NCBI RefSeq assembly: GCF_018837975.1 | Contig: NZ_JAGSOY010000014.1 | Coordinates: forward strand, 1-64,000 | Source: Zooshikella harenae | GTDB lineage: Bacteria; Pseudomonadota; Gammaproteobacteria; Pseudomonadales; Zooshikellaceae | DNA length: 64,000 bases | Reading direction: 5' to 3' | Shown: positions 49,878 through 58,553 of the stretch, piece after piece | How positions within the stretch are numbered: position 1 is the first letter of the stretch | Layout: each line of letters begins with the position of its first letter | The notes under the pieces: model-generated | The model's database searches: none | Seen by the model: only the letters and a program-made list of their open reading frames with translations | What the model was told of the DNA's origin: nothing | Program-made: the position numbers and the translations under genes

Positions 49878-52800
49878 ATGAGTCAAAAAAAATTAAATGA
49901 ATGTCGTTTCATCAAAGAACGTTATTTGTTTTCAGCAGAGGTTGATCCGCAAACCAGTGAAATTAAATCTGGTTCGGTAAGGCCTATTCCAAATATGTTA
50001 ATGCTGGCAGAAAGTTCTGTAGTTGGTAAAGAAGGTAAAACAGCCTTGTTATCGACAAATGAAGAGGGTTTTATTGATCAAGTTAATGGAGACTTTACTT
50101 TAGGTTGTCGTATTCGAACTTTTCCTAATGATGATGAAATTAAGTTGTACTTTCCTCCTTTGGAAGTGATTGCACAACTCTATGCTGGATATGGTTCAGA
50201 TCTTTTTTTAGAAAAAATTGAAGAGCTGATAGGTAAAAAAGAGCTTAATTCAAGTGTTAGTGTAAAAATTAATATTAATGTTAAGCAAGAAATGCTTGAA
50301 AAGCCTGAAATTTCGAATAAACCTCATGACTATGTTTACGAGGGGATAGTGATTCCTCGTATTAAACTAGTAATACTGGCTTTTTCAAAAAGCAAATTTT
50401 ATGAAAGAGCAACAGTTAGAATTTGGCGTCATAATACTTCTATCGATGAAAGCCAAATAATCTCAGTTAAATACGATGAAGGGCCTTTACCGTTTGCCTT
50501 TTTAGTGAATGAAAGTGAAATTGAAGAAGATCTGTATAATATTCGAGTGACTTATAGCCTTCACCTGAAAGAAAATATAGCAAAAAATAACTCTACATAT
50601 TTTAAAGATGAAGATGGCCAGTTCTATTACGAGCTAAAAGAACAAATAAAATTCAATGTTAGACTACCCACAGCTGATATCTGCCTTATCAATGCAGATC
50701 CTATTAGTCTTGAAGAAGCTATTATTAAGCAATTCCCCGATGTTTTTCGCGATACCATAAAAATAACCCGTGAAATGTCCAGTGGTAACTTAAAACAGGA
50801 TGTACGCCCTGGATTATCCAGTTATATGCATGATATTAGTGTACGCCATGAATATTCGTCGATTTTACAGGGTGTCATAACGACAATACATCAGGATCAA
50901 AGTAAAGCAACAGCCTATGCCAATAATCCTAACCCTGATCCAAATGAAAAGAAACCGGGCACTAGTTATGCCAGTTACTTGGAAAGTGCAGGCCAACTTT
51001 TAGAGAATGTATTAACTGAGCAAGGCCATACAGATGCAGCACTTATCGTACGCCTTGGTTTTGATAGTCAAAAGCTATGGAAATCTTGGGGTGATTTTCA
51101 AGATGCATTATCCAATCAGCAAAATTATATCCGGCGTCAAGATCAAATAGCTCGCGCAGTGCACTTGCTTAACAATACATCCAATGTAGATCGCCGTGGT
51201 AGCGCACTTGCGGTTCTACGTAGTTTGCAAGAGAGGCGTTATATTGAATTTGAACAACTTAAACAAATTTATAACTTGCCTGAGTGGTTCGCGCCCGGTA
51301 AAAATGCCCTAAAGGCTGCGGAAAAGTGGATCGAAGACTTTGAGAATACATGGCTTAATGGGACGCGTATAGGGATTAACCCTAGGTTTATTCACTTTGG
51401 TACACGAGCGTTTGCAGCTTATAATTTTGCAATGGATGTTAAAGGTGTTATCAATAGCTTTCTTGAGGTTAATGAGAAGAAAGAAGCTGCTGAGGACAGT
51501 AAAGCTTTTTTTGATGAAACACTGGCACTGTATGAAGAAAAAGTAGGGGAAGCCGCCACAGAAGATTTTAAACAGGCTCAGCAACAATTAGAAGAAATAA
51601 CTAAGCTTACGTCAACGACATCGAAAGTGACATCCGGGTTTAAAGAAGGTCGCTATATTATGCGAACGGCCTTAATTTTTGAATATGATGAAGACTACAC
51701 GGCAGATCTGCCCTTTAATAAAATTAAACAACTTCTTACCCGGCCGGATGCGCAAATTGGATTAGAAGGCCATGCCAGCCCAGAAGGAACAGATCACTAT
51801 AACGATGATTTGTCTCGCCGACGAGTATTGCATATCAAAAAGCAATTAGAGCAAAATGGGATAGCGACGGATAACATGGCCATTACCTGGCATGGTGAAA
51901 CACGTCCTGTACGTAATGAGGATAAGACGGTTAATCTTACAACAAGTCGGCGTGTTGAGTTAATGATCAGTGTGCCTTGTGGCGAGCGGATCTTTCGTCC
52001 CTCACGAGAAGCGATGTATAACCTGGAACAAACCCGTCAGCAACAGGTGGCGGCTTATTGTGCTTATGAACAGGCCGTCAGTGATTTTCTTTGGACGCTA
52101 TTCGACTCTGCATGTGGCGTATTAACCATGGTGCCGCAGACGATGTTAATCGCGAACTGTATCTTAATTGTTCGAGAAGCATCTAAAACCATGGTTTCGG
52201 TCGCGCAGCATTTAGATGATTTATTTCATGATAATCTTATTAATGAGTATATTGCCTATAATAAACTGGAAGGTGATCTGGAAAAAAAATCAAAATATAA
52301 TAGGACGTTTATTACCAACTACAGTCCACAAAAAGGCGAAATCGACTACGTAAAATATTTAAATAACCAATATCGAATTCGTGCTGAAGTATTGAATAGT
52401 TTAGTTAAGCTGTTGGTTCGCGTTGCGCATGAATATGACTTTACCTTTAGTTTCCTGAAAAATACCCGTGAACTGGATTGGAATCGTTATCAGCGTGGCT
52501 TGAAAAAATATCAAATTGATAAATTTATCGAATTGTTTGTATTGAATAAAGAATGGCCTTACCCAAATGATACTTATCAGAATTATCCGCTGGACCAGTT
52601 TTGGATGGATTATTTGGGAATGGAAGATATTTGGGAAGATAATGTTACGTTGAAAAGTAACCCTTCTTTGTTAATGACACAGTTTGAAAATTACAGTAAA
52701 CAGGCTTTAAAGAAAAATCATGAATCACATTCTATCAGTGTTAATGGTATGTTTTTGCCAGTAGGACCGGCGAATATTGATAAGAACATGATTCCTGTAA

Positions 52801-54947
52801 ACTTCCAGCGGTGTTTTCCTATTCATAATATGGGAAGTAGCAGTGCTGAGGCGCTCATTTCGACTATGGATTTATCTTATGCGGGATTAGACCAGGGTAT
52901 CTATAAATATACGGCCATTTATATTAAGCCTTGTACTCAAGCAAAAACGGAATGGGAGCGGCTGGATAAATACTTGCAACGCACGGATAATAAGCCGATT
53001 TCACCGTTAGATGAAATACGCATTATTATTGTACTACGTCGGGATGAAGAGTATAAAACCATCAATACTGACTATTATGAAGATGGTGATAAAAATGCAA
53101 ATCGTACCATAGAGCGGCCATTACCTATTTGTGTCAAACCCATTCGTGTGAATACCGGTTGGCCTGATAATGAAGGACCTGCTTACACGGATATCACTCA
53201 GAAGTTTGATGAAGGTGAGCTATTAGCAGAGGAACAAGCCTTTAAAGATCATTACGGTGCGATCTTTTATCCACGTTTTAAATTTGGTGAACACAAAATC
53301 ATCAAAGGCACCAAGCCTATGAGCAGTTCAACGGTTTACTTGGCAGATTGGGCGCAATGGAATACTAATGAGCAGTGTATCACCATGCACTATCAATATG
53401 AGGTTAAAGTCGGTCGGGATACACGCGGTACACGACTGGTTAGGCCAATTAGCATTGATGGCCAGGATGCTGACTACTATAAACTGATGAAAGATGGGAG
53501 TTTACCGGTAATTGATATTCTTAAATACACAACCGGTGTCGCTTCGGTGGGTGTTAAAATATATGAGCGTTTAGTAAAAGATGCGCCTAACATTAGTTTA
53601 AACAGTCAATTTATGCTTTCAGTGGATAGTTCGCGAAATAATCCTATTTGGGATCCAGAGGGAGAACATGTTAAAGACCAACACTTTGAGCATTTGCTGT
53701 TTGATAAAGATTTTCTTAAATCAAAAGAGCGTATTTATCAGTATCCCAAATTATTTACCGGTAATACGATTGGTGCGCCTTTGTTACGTGTGCGTAATCA
53801 AGGCCCATTCTTTATGTCGTCGAAGTATGCGTATTGTTTAAGTGGTACGCCATTTAGTGGTAAGAATAAAGGGGTAGAGCATCAGGACAAGCTTGATGAT
53901 TTTGATTGGAATGACGAAGTTGACCTGGGTATTTTAGTCTTTGCCGATAAGTTGGATACCCAAAAATATAAGGAAATGAAACACCGTTCTGATCTATTGT
54001 CTTATACAGCCAACTTGTCTGAAGAATCCAATGGTTCAACCTTAGGACCTGAAATTAAAGGACAGCTTGTTTATGTCGGTCAGGTTGAAGTAGAGGCAAA
54101 GTATGATGTTACAACCGTCGGTTATGGTAATAGTGAACGTTATACGTATGCCATTAATGCTGATAAATCGACGATCAAGTTGTTAAAAATTAGCGCTCTT
54201 GCTCAAAATATACTGGCAGAAGATGTGTATGAAAAACATTATCGCTCACGCGAATTGATAAAAATGCTTATGACGGATGAAAAGATACAAAAACAGCAGA
54301 TGCTAGAAATCATCCGTACGGGTATGACAAAAACAAATACAGCCGGTTTTCAACCAAAGCAAATGCTCACATTTCATGTTTATGCGAGTGTGAGTAAATT
54401 GAGTTATAAAGCACCGGCAGGGCACCAAATAAATGGTCTTCGACCTTTTGGGAATAAAGCCGGTCATAAGGGGGTTTGGGATTTATTTGGCTTGCTTGAT
54501 GAAGATAAAATCGAGCTTGAAACAGGTAAAATGCATGACTTTAAATTTTGGGTTAGAAATATGAAAAGCCAAGGGGAGTCAGGTCTTAATGATCAACATT
54601 TTAAAGCTCCTCAACATGACGATGATGACTGTTTCTTTTATATTCCCGCGCCGAAAAAATGGACGGATGAATCCGTTGCGCCCTGGGCTGCCAACGCAAA
54701 AGATCCCGAAGTACTCAAAGCCGCGGAGCAAAAATTTATTGATATTTTGCAGGATATGAAGCGTAATGGTGAAAAATTTAACCTGACTAAAGATAAATTA
54801 CCCAAATTACCGACCAATGAACCGGCAGTTAAATGGTATTTTTATACTCAACTGGATAAAAAAGGTCAGTATAATTATCAAAAAATAGCCATTAAAGACT
54901 GGATTGAAAAACCAGAGAAACCAGAGGCCCAAGTGTTTAGTGAGTAA
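49878..54947 (+). CDS. Giant 1,689-aa protein with internal OmpA-like domain
   Basis: No signal peptide. Residues 1-330 are beta-rich and unrecognised; about 370-590 are helical (LNNTSNVDRRGSALAVL, LPEWFAPGKNALKAAEKW). An OmpA C-terminal-like peptidoglycan-binding domain lies at about 595-705 (RTALIFEYDEDYTADLP, IGLEGHASPEGTDHYNDDLS, RRRVLHIKKQLEQNG, TTSRRVELMISV), with the Asp and Arg that contact diaminopimelate. A hydrophobic stretch follows at about 735-775 (ACGVLTMVPQTMLIANCILI), then about 900 residues with no known domain. A peptidoglycan-binding unit inside a signal-less giant, beside a membrane-active-looking segment, fits a secreted effector delivered by a machine such as T6SS, though no T6SS gene is in the window. 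Confidence 0.7.
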   Translation: MSQKKLNECRFIKERYLFSAEVDPQTSEIKSGSVRPIPNMLMLAESSVVGKEGKTALLSTNEEGFIDQVNGDFTLGCRIRTFPNDDEIKLYFPPLEVIAQLYAGYGSDLFLEKIEELIGKKELNSSVSVKININVKQEMLEKPEISNKPHDYVYEGIVIPRIKLVILAFSKSKFYERATVRIWRHNTSIDESQIISVKYDEGPLPFAFLVNESEIEEDLYNIRVTYSLHLKENIAKNNSTYFKDEDGQFYYELKEQIKFNVRLPTADICLINADPISLEEAIIKQFPDVFRDTIKITREMSSGNLKQDVRPGLSSYMHDISVRHEYSSILQGVITTIHQDQSKATAYANNPNPDPNEKKPGTSYASYLESAGQLLENVLTEQGHTDAALIVRLGFDSQKLWKSWGDFQDALSNQQNYIRRQDQIARAVHLLNNTSNVDRRGSALAVLRSLQERRYIEFEQLKQIYNLPEWFAPGKNALKAAEKWIEDFENTWLNGTRIGINPRFIHFGTRAFAAYNFAMDVKGVINSFLEVNEKKEAAEDSKAFFDETLALYEEKVGEAATEDFKQAQQQLEEITKLTSTTSKVTSGFKEGRYIMRTALIFEYDEDYTADLPFNKIKQLLTRPDAQIGLEGHASPEGTDHYNDDLSRRRVLHIKKQLEQNGIATDNMAITWHGETRPVRNEDKTVNLTTSRRVELMISVPCGERIFRPSREAMYNLEQTRQQQVAAYCAYEQAVSDFLWTLFDSACGVLTMVPQTMLIANCILIVREASKTMVSVAQHLDDLFHDNLINEYIAYNKLEGDLEKKSKYNRTFITNYSPQKGEIDYVKYLNNQYRIRAEVLNSLVKLLVRVAHEYDFTFSFLKNTRELDWNRYQRGLKKYQIDKFIELFVLNKEWPYPNDTYQNYPLDQFWMDYLGMEDIWEDNVTLKSNPSLLMTQFENYSKQALKKNHESHSISVNGMFLPVGPANIDKNMIPVNFQRCFPIHNMGSSSAEALISTMDLSYAGLDQGIYKYTAIYIKPCTQAKTEWERLDKYLQRTDNKPISPLDEIRIIIVLRRDEEYKTINTDYYEDGDKNANRTIERPLPICVKPIRVNTGWPDNEGPAYTDITQKFDEGELLAEEQAFKDHYGAIFYPRFKFGEHKIIKGTKPMSSSTVYLADWAQWNTNEQCITMHYQYEVKVGRDTRGTRLVRPISIDGQDADYYKLMKDGSLPVIDILKYTTGVASVGVKIYERLVKDAPNISLNSQFMLSVDSSRNNPIWDPEGEHVKDQHFEHLLFDKDFLKSKERIYQYPKLFTGNTIGAPLLRVRNQGPFFMSSKYAYCLSGTPFSGKNKGVEHQDKLDDFDWNDEVDLGILVFADKLDTQKYKEMKHRSDLLSYTANLSEESNGSTLGPEIKGQLVYVGQVEVEAKYDVTTVGYGNSERYTYAINADKSTIKLLKISALAQNILAEDVYEKHYRSRELIKMLMTDEKIQKQQMLEIIRTGMTKTNTAGFQPKQMLTFHVYASVSKLSYKAPAGHQINGLRPFGNKAGHKGVWDLFGLLDEDKIELETGKMHDFKFWVRNMKSQGESGLNDQHFKAPQHDDDDCFFYIPAPKKWTDESVAPWAANAKDPEVLKAAEQKFIDILQDMKRNGEKFNLTKDKLPKLPTNEPAVKWYFYTQLDKKGQYNYQKIAIKDWIEKPEKPEAQVFSE

Positions 54948-54983
54948 TGTTATTATATAAACCTTGTAAACTCACTTTAGGCG

Positions 54984-55175
54984 ATACCTCAAAAATGATT
55001 AAATGAACCGGTGTGGTATTTCAATGCAGTCCGTGATCAGATAAAGGCTGGATAATGCGCATCGAACTGTTTGCCGCAAGGATGTGGCAACTATCTTGAT
55101 AAACAGTAGCCTCCAAGGAAGGATTCACGGTGTGTTTGAAAGGCGTTATCCAGTCTTTGGTCAAAGGGGCTTTAG
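54984..55175 (-). repeat. Dispersed repeat family A, copy 4
   Basis: Reverse-oriented copy lacking the right half: AAGGCTGGATAATGCGCATC, GAACTGTTTGCCGCAAGGA, GGAAGGATTCACGGTGT, and the GGCTTTAG end, with a short insertion in the middle (near TATCTTGATAAACAGTAG). It fills the space between the two convergent genes. Confidence 0.75.
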
Positions 55176-55204
55176 AAAAAAATTAAATTTATTACTTCGC
55201 TCAA

Positions 55205-56233
55205 TTAAAAACTGATTGCGATTTTACCCAGGGTTTTACCACTTTCAATACGACGATGTGCTTCTTTAAAATGATCAATAGTAAATCCTTGTAATGATGA
55301 TGTTAGCGTTGTTTTTATACGTCCTTCGTCAACGAGTTTAGCCAGTTTTTGTAAAATAATCTGTTGTTGAATCATGTCATCTGTTTTATAGAGTGATCGG
55401 GTAAACATTAGCTCCCAAACAAAACCTGCCGATTTACTTTGTAACTGACTGATATTGACACTGCCGTTGAACTCGACAATTGACGCAATCATGCCTTGGG
55501 GGGCAATTAATTCAACCATCGCATCCCAGTGACCTAGGCTATCTGCCGTATTAAAGATATAGTCAACATGTTCAAATCCAAGTTCTTTGACGGATTGAGT
55601 CAGGTTTTTATGGTTTGCAACATAATCAGCTCCCATGCTTTTAACCCAAGCCTCAGATTCAGGGCGAGATGCCGTTGCTATAACCGTTAAGTGGGTTAAT
55701 TGTTTGGCAATTTGTATTGAAATAGAACCAACGCCACCTGCGCCACCAATAATAAGCAATGTTTTATTTTTGGCTGCGGGATCGATACGTAATCGATCAA
55801 AAAGTGTTTCCCATCCAGTTAATGCAGTAAGAGGGAGTGCTGCGGCTTCAGCATACGTTAAACGTGTAGGGGTTTTAGCAACAATTCTAGAGTCAACGGC
55901 TTGAAATTCTGCATTGGAACCAGGGCGATTGATATCACCTGCATAGTATACTCTATCGCCCACAGAGAAATCTTCAACGCTTTCACCTAACGCTACAACA
56001 GTACCTACCGCATCATATCCGACAATACGCGGGGTTTCTAACACCTTATCTTTTGCTGCACGAGTACGGACTTTAGCATCAACAGGGTTTATGGAAATGG
56101 CACTCACTTTAACTATTAAGTCATGTGCCATAGGGTGGGGATAAGGTGCTTCAAACTCGAAAAGGCTATCTTGTGCTTCAATGGGTAGAGATTGGGTAAA
56201 ACCAATCGCTTTCATTGTTGTATCGGTTGTCAT
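55205..56233 (-). CDS. Zinc-type alcohol dehydrogenase-like quinone oxidoreductase
   Basis: NADPH-dependent medium-chain reductase of the quinone oxidoreductase/TIGR02817 type, 342 aa, lacking the structural and catalytic zinc ligands of true alcohol dehydrogenases. Motifs: ISINPVDAKVRTRA, IVGYDAVGTVVALGESVEDFSVGDRV, YAEAAALPLTALTGWETLF, and the nucleotide-binding LLIIGGAGGVGSISIQIAKQL. Such enzymes reduce quinones or reactive enones. It is divergent from an HxlR-family regulator (131 bp between starts), the same layout as qorR/qor2 and yodB-type pairs, so the regulator very probably controls it. Confidence 0.85.
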   Translation of the reverse strand: MTTDTTMKAIGFTQSLPIEAQDSLFEFEAPYPHPMAHDLIVKVSAISINPVDAKVRTRAAKDKVLETPRIVGYDAVGTVVALGESVEDFSVGDRVYYAGDINRPGSNAEFQAVDSRIVAKTPTRLTYAEAAALPLTALTGWETLFDRLRIDPAAKNKTLLIIGGAGGVGSISIQIAKQLTHLTVIATASRPESEAWVKSMGADYVANHKNLTQSVKELGFEHVDYIFNTADSLGHWDAMVELIAPQGMIASIVEFNGSVNISQLQSKSAGFVWELMFTRSLYKTDDMIQQQIILQKLAKLVDEGRIKTTLTSSLQGFTIDHFKEAHRRIESGKTLGKIAISF

Positions 56234-56258
56234 GAGAATTATCCTAATGTGAATATGA

Positions 56259-56310
56259 TATACCCATAGCGAACTGTGTTCGGTGATCTATATGTGTATA
56301 ATAGGGGTAT
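56259..56310. repeat. Degenerate family-B-like segment in the qor/hxlR promoter region
   Basis: TATACCCATAGCGAA begins it and ATAGGGGTAT ends it, so the outer bases match family B termini although the middle does not. A TATAAT hexamer is formed within it (GTGTATAATAGG). If real, the insertion supplies part of the regulator's promoter. Confidence 0.4.
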
Positions 56311-56364
56311 TGATTTTTATAACAAGTACGCACATTTTTAGCCTATAGATACAAAAAGGATACT

Positions 56365-56709
56365 ATGAAGAATACCAGGTTTAGTAGCTATGATGGGTCA
56401 GCCTGTCCTGTTGAAGCCTCACTAGAATTATTTGGTGGAAAATGGAAAGGAATGATCCTTTATCATCTACTGGATGGAACCCTAAGATTTAGCGAATTAA
56501 AACGTAAAGTCGGTAATGTCACGCAAAGAATGTTAACTAAGCAACTTAGGGAATTAGAAGAAAATGGGTTGGTTCACCGTGAGGTATTTCCAGAAGTACC
56601 GCCAAGAGTTGAGTATCGATTAACAGAAATGGGCGAGTCGTTACGTCCCATTTTATTGGCATTGAAAGAATGGGGCCAACATTATGCATTACCAAAACTT
56701 GAAAAATGA
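56365..56709 (+). CDS. HxlR-family transcriptional regulator
   Basis: A 114-aa winged-helix repressor. It shows the conserved N-terminal Cys ([21 protein letters not shown]), [35 protein letters not shown] and [19 protein letters not shown]. HxlR/YodB/QorR relatives sense quinones, diamide or aldehydes through that Cys and repress an adjacent reductase gene. The divergent reductase at 55205-56233 is the probable target. AAAGGA lies eight bases before the ATG. Confidence 0.88.
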   Translation: MKNTRFSSYDGSACPVEASLELFGGKWKGMILYHLLDGTLRFSELKRKVGNVTQRMLTKQLRELEENGLVHREVFPEVPPRVEYRLTEMGESLRPILLALKEWGQHYALPKLEK

Positions 56710-56742
56710 CACAACGAGTGGGGTATATGCAACTCCACTTTT

Positions 56743-56820
56743 TGCTATATCTCAATCATTATTAAATGAACATCTGAGGTATTTCGATGTAGGCCATTAG
56801 CAGACAAAGGCCCTTAAGAA
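56743..56820 (-). repeat. Dispersed repeat family A, partial copy 5
   Basis: TTGCTATATCTCAATCAT, ATTAAATGAACATCTGAGG and TATTTCGATGTA match the central part of family A in reverse orientation, with AGACAAAGGCCCTTAAG at the end. Only about a quarter of the element remains. Confidence 0.65.
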
Positions 56821-56891
56821 GAAAATGGCTTTTGTAACGGTCAAGTATAGCTAAGTGCCCTGTGTGGTACAGTGAGTCAACAGGTTTATTT

Positions 56892-57491
56892 TTAGAGCTT
56901 CCTAAAACGACTTGTGCTTTTTTCCCTATAGGTTTCTGCTGATTGTAATGGGCTTTGTGGAAAAGGCATATTGGCTTTAAAACCTAATTGTTTGGCAACT
57001 TTAAACTGTGAAGAGAATGCAGAATACTCTTTACCAACAACATCCATTTCGTGAAGTTTGGGGTTGGTAAGTTTATCCAAATGGTGTTGTGCTTCATGTG
57101 CGATCATATCCACTTTCTCAAACTTTTCAGGCTCAATAAGTCCTGCTGTATGGGTTGTGTGATCATAGTAGTTTTGTGAAAAGTCTTTTTTAATCGTGAG
57201 TTCAGGGTTATTAACTTTCATTACACGGTATAGGTTTTTTGCTGTAAACTCATGGTGTAGAAAACCTTGTGATGTAGTGGCTCGTTGTTCAATTCGTTGA
57301 GCGCGTTGCCACATCCTTTGGTCTTGTTGTGCTTCATGGTGTTCTATGTGGCTAAAGATACTTTCCATATGTTGCGATTGTTTACGTGCATTTCGAATAT
57401 TATTCACTGATGTAGGGCTGACCTGATAACTTATGCTCCGTTTGAGCATTGTTAATGGCCTAAATAGAGATTGAGTGGTCCTTCTAAGCAT
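56892..57491 (-). CDS. Hypothetical zincin-like protein with HExxH motif
   Basis: A 199-aa protein with no signal peptide and a basic N-terminus. The segment DMIAHEAQHHLDKLTNPKL contains HEAQH followed by H and D two and four residues on, then VVGKEYSAFSSQ about 20 residues later. This is the layout of zinc metallopeptidases with a downstream Glu/Asp third ligand, seen in secreted effector proteases and toxin C-termini. I cannot assign a family. GGAG lies upstream of the ATG. It is alone, downstream of the HxlR gene and convergent with it. A protease effector or toxin fragment is plausible; a non-catalytic role is not excluded. Confidence 0.55.
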   Translation of the reverse strand: MLRRTTQSLFRPLTMLKRSISYQVSPTSVNNIRNARKQSQHMESIFSHIEHHEAQQDQRMWQRAQRIEQRATTSQGFLHHEFTAKNLYRVMKVNNPELTIKKDFSQNYYDHTTHTAGLIEPEKFEKVDMIAHEAQHHLDKLTNPKLHEMDVVGKEYSAFSSQFKVAKQLGFKANMPFPQSPLQSAETYREKSTSRFRKL

Positions 57492-57507
57492 AATGCTATC
57501 TCCAAGA

Positions 57508-57767
57508 TATACCCTTCACCAGTCATTTTATAAAAAAGGGTTAAAGCCAATATCTAATTGCTGCCTTTAAGAAGCTTCTATTATGATTTAATATAGCGCT
57601 TAATTTAAAAAGTTTCGCAAATGTTAGAAACTTTATTTGACTGCTGAGTATTTAAAAATACTTCATCACTTGACGTCCCAGCTAGCGCTTTTATAACAAA
57701 AGTTGTTGCTATCGCTAGCCTTAACAAACCAGACTAGCCCCATTAAAAATCCTTCGCGGTGGCTATA
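57508..57767. repeat. Long degenerate family B element
   Basis: Starts TATACCCTTCACCAGTCATT and ends AAAAATCCTTCGCGGTGGCTATA, with the internal match CTTCATCACTTGACGTCCC. The middle is longer than in the full copies and mostly unrelated, so this is an old or composite copy of about 260 bp in the 600-bp gap before marR. Confidence 0.5.
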
Positions 57768-57926
57768 GTATGATCAAATCGCGAAAAATAATCTTAAAAA
57801 ATGTGTGTGTTTTTTTGCTTTCCAAAAATAAAATTATTAACAATAAATAGAATTTCTGTAAGTCATTTTTGGCTATGAGTGTTTTGGTTTCTTATTAAGC
57901 AAAAAAATAAGTGTGTGGTAATTAAA

Positions 57927-57977
57927 GTGATGAACATGCTAAAAAAATGACAAACATTTTTTTAGCATGTTCATCAC
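57927..57977. repeat. Perfect 23-bp inverted repeat (hairpin)
   Basis: The arms at 57927-57949 and 57955-57977 are exact reverse complements (beginning GTGATGAACATGCTAAAAAA) with only a five-base loop, ACAAA. Each arm holds a seven-base A or T tract. It lies between divergent genes, 115 bp upstream of marR, so it is not in the usual place for a terminator; it may end an unannotated transcript. Confidence 0.8.
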
Positions 57978-58030
57978 AAGTAAATAGTTTAATAAGTTTT
58001 GCAGATGTTCGACTTTACGTAGTGTACATA

Positions 58031-58070
58031 TTGAAAAATGATAAGCAATACATATAATAAGTAATGCTTA
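58031..58070 (+). promoter_or_regulatory. Promoter of the marR-emrAB operon with overlapping dyad
   Basis: TTGAAA (58031-58036), 16 bases, TATAAT (58053-58058). The dyad TAAGCA (58042-58047)/TGCTTA (58065-58070) brackets the -10 box, a typical position for MarR-family self-repression. The start codon of marR follows at 58092. Confidence 0.65.
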
Positions 58071-58091
58071 CTAATATTGATAAGGTGATTC

Positions 58092-58523
58092 ATGGCACTG
58101 GAACAACAGGAAAGCTTAGGCTTTTTACTTGCTGATATCTCAAGGTTAATGCGACAAACCTATCAGCGAATCGAAGGCTGTGGTCTCACTTTAGCTCAGG
58201 CGCGTTTATTACTTTATGTCGCACGTTTTGAAGGGGTACGCCAAATTGACCTGGCCGAAATGCTGGAAGTTAAACCTATAACCCTGGCACGGCTGGTTGA
58301 CCAACTGGCTGAGTTTGATTTAGTTGAGCGACGTCCCGATCCCAAAGATCGCCGGGCTCACCAAATTTTTTTGAGGCCAGCGGCAAGTGATCATTTGACA
58401 AAAATCCGTCAGTTTGGGGCAGAGGTTCAATCTGAAGCTTTAGCGGGGCTGAATCAAGAACAGGTAGCAACACTTTTTTTTGCATTAAAGACGATGCGGG
58501 AGAATCTTTGCTCACGAAGTTAA
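58092..58523 (+). CDS. MarR-family transcriptional regulator
   Basis: A 143-aa dimeric winged-helix repressor: SRLMRQTYQRIEGCGLTLAQARLLLYVARF, VRQIDLAEMLEVKPITLARLVDQL, and the wing LVERRPDPKDRRAHQIFL. Such proteins release DNA upon binding phenolic drugs or other ligands. First gene of the marR-emrA-emrB operon (30 and 9 bp spacers), and presumed to repress it through the dyad at 58042-58070. Confidence 0.9.
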   Translation: MALEQQESLGFLLADISRLMRQTYQRIEGCGLTLAQARLLLYVARFEGVRQIDLAEMLEVKPITLARLVDQLAEFDLVERRPDPKDRRAHQIFLRPAASDHLTKIRQFGAEVQSEALAGLNQEQVATLFFALKTMRENLCSRS

Positions 58524-58553
58524 TGAATATTTTGTTATTGGGTCAACACGTTT

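Noticed and set aside
57508..57767. CRISPR or tandem repeat array in the long gap before marR
   Set aside because: No regularly spaced direct repeats were seen here or anywhere in the window.
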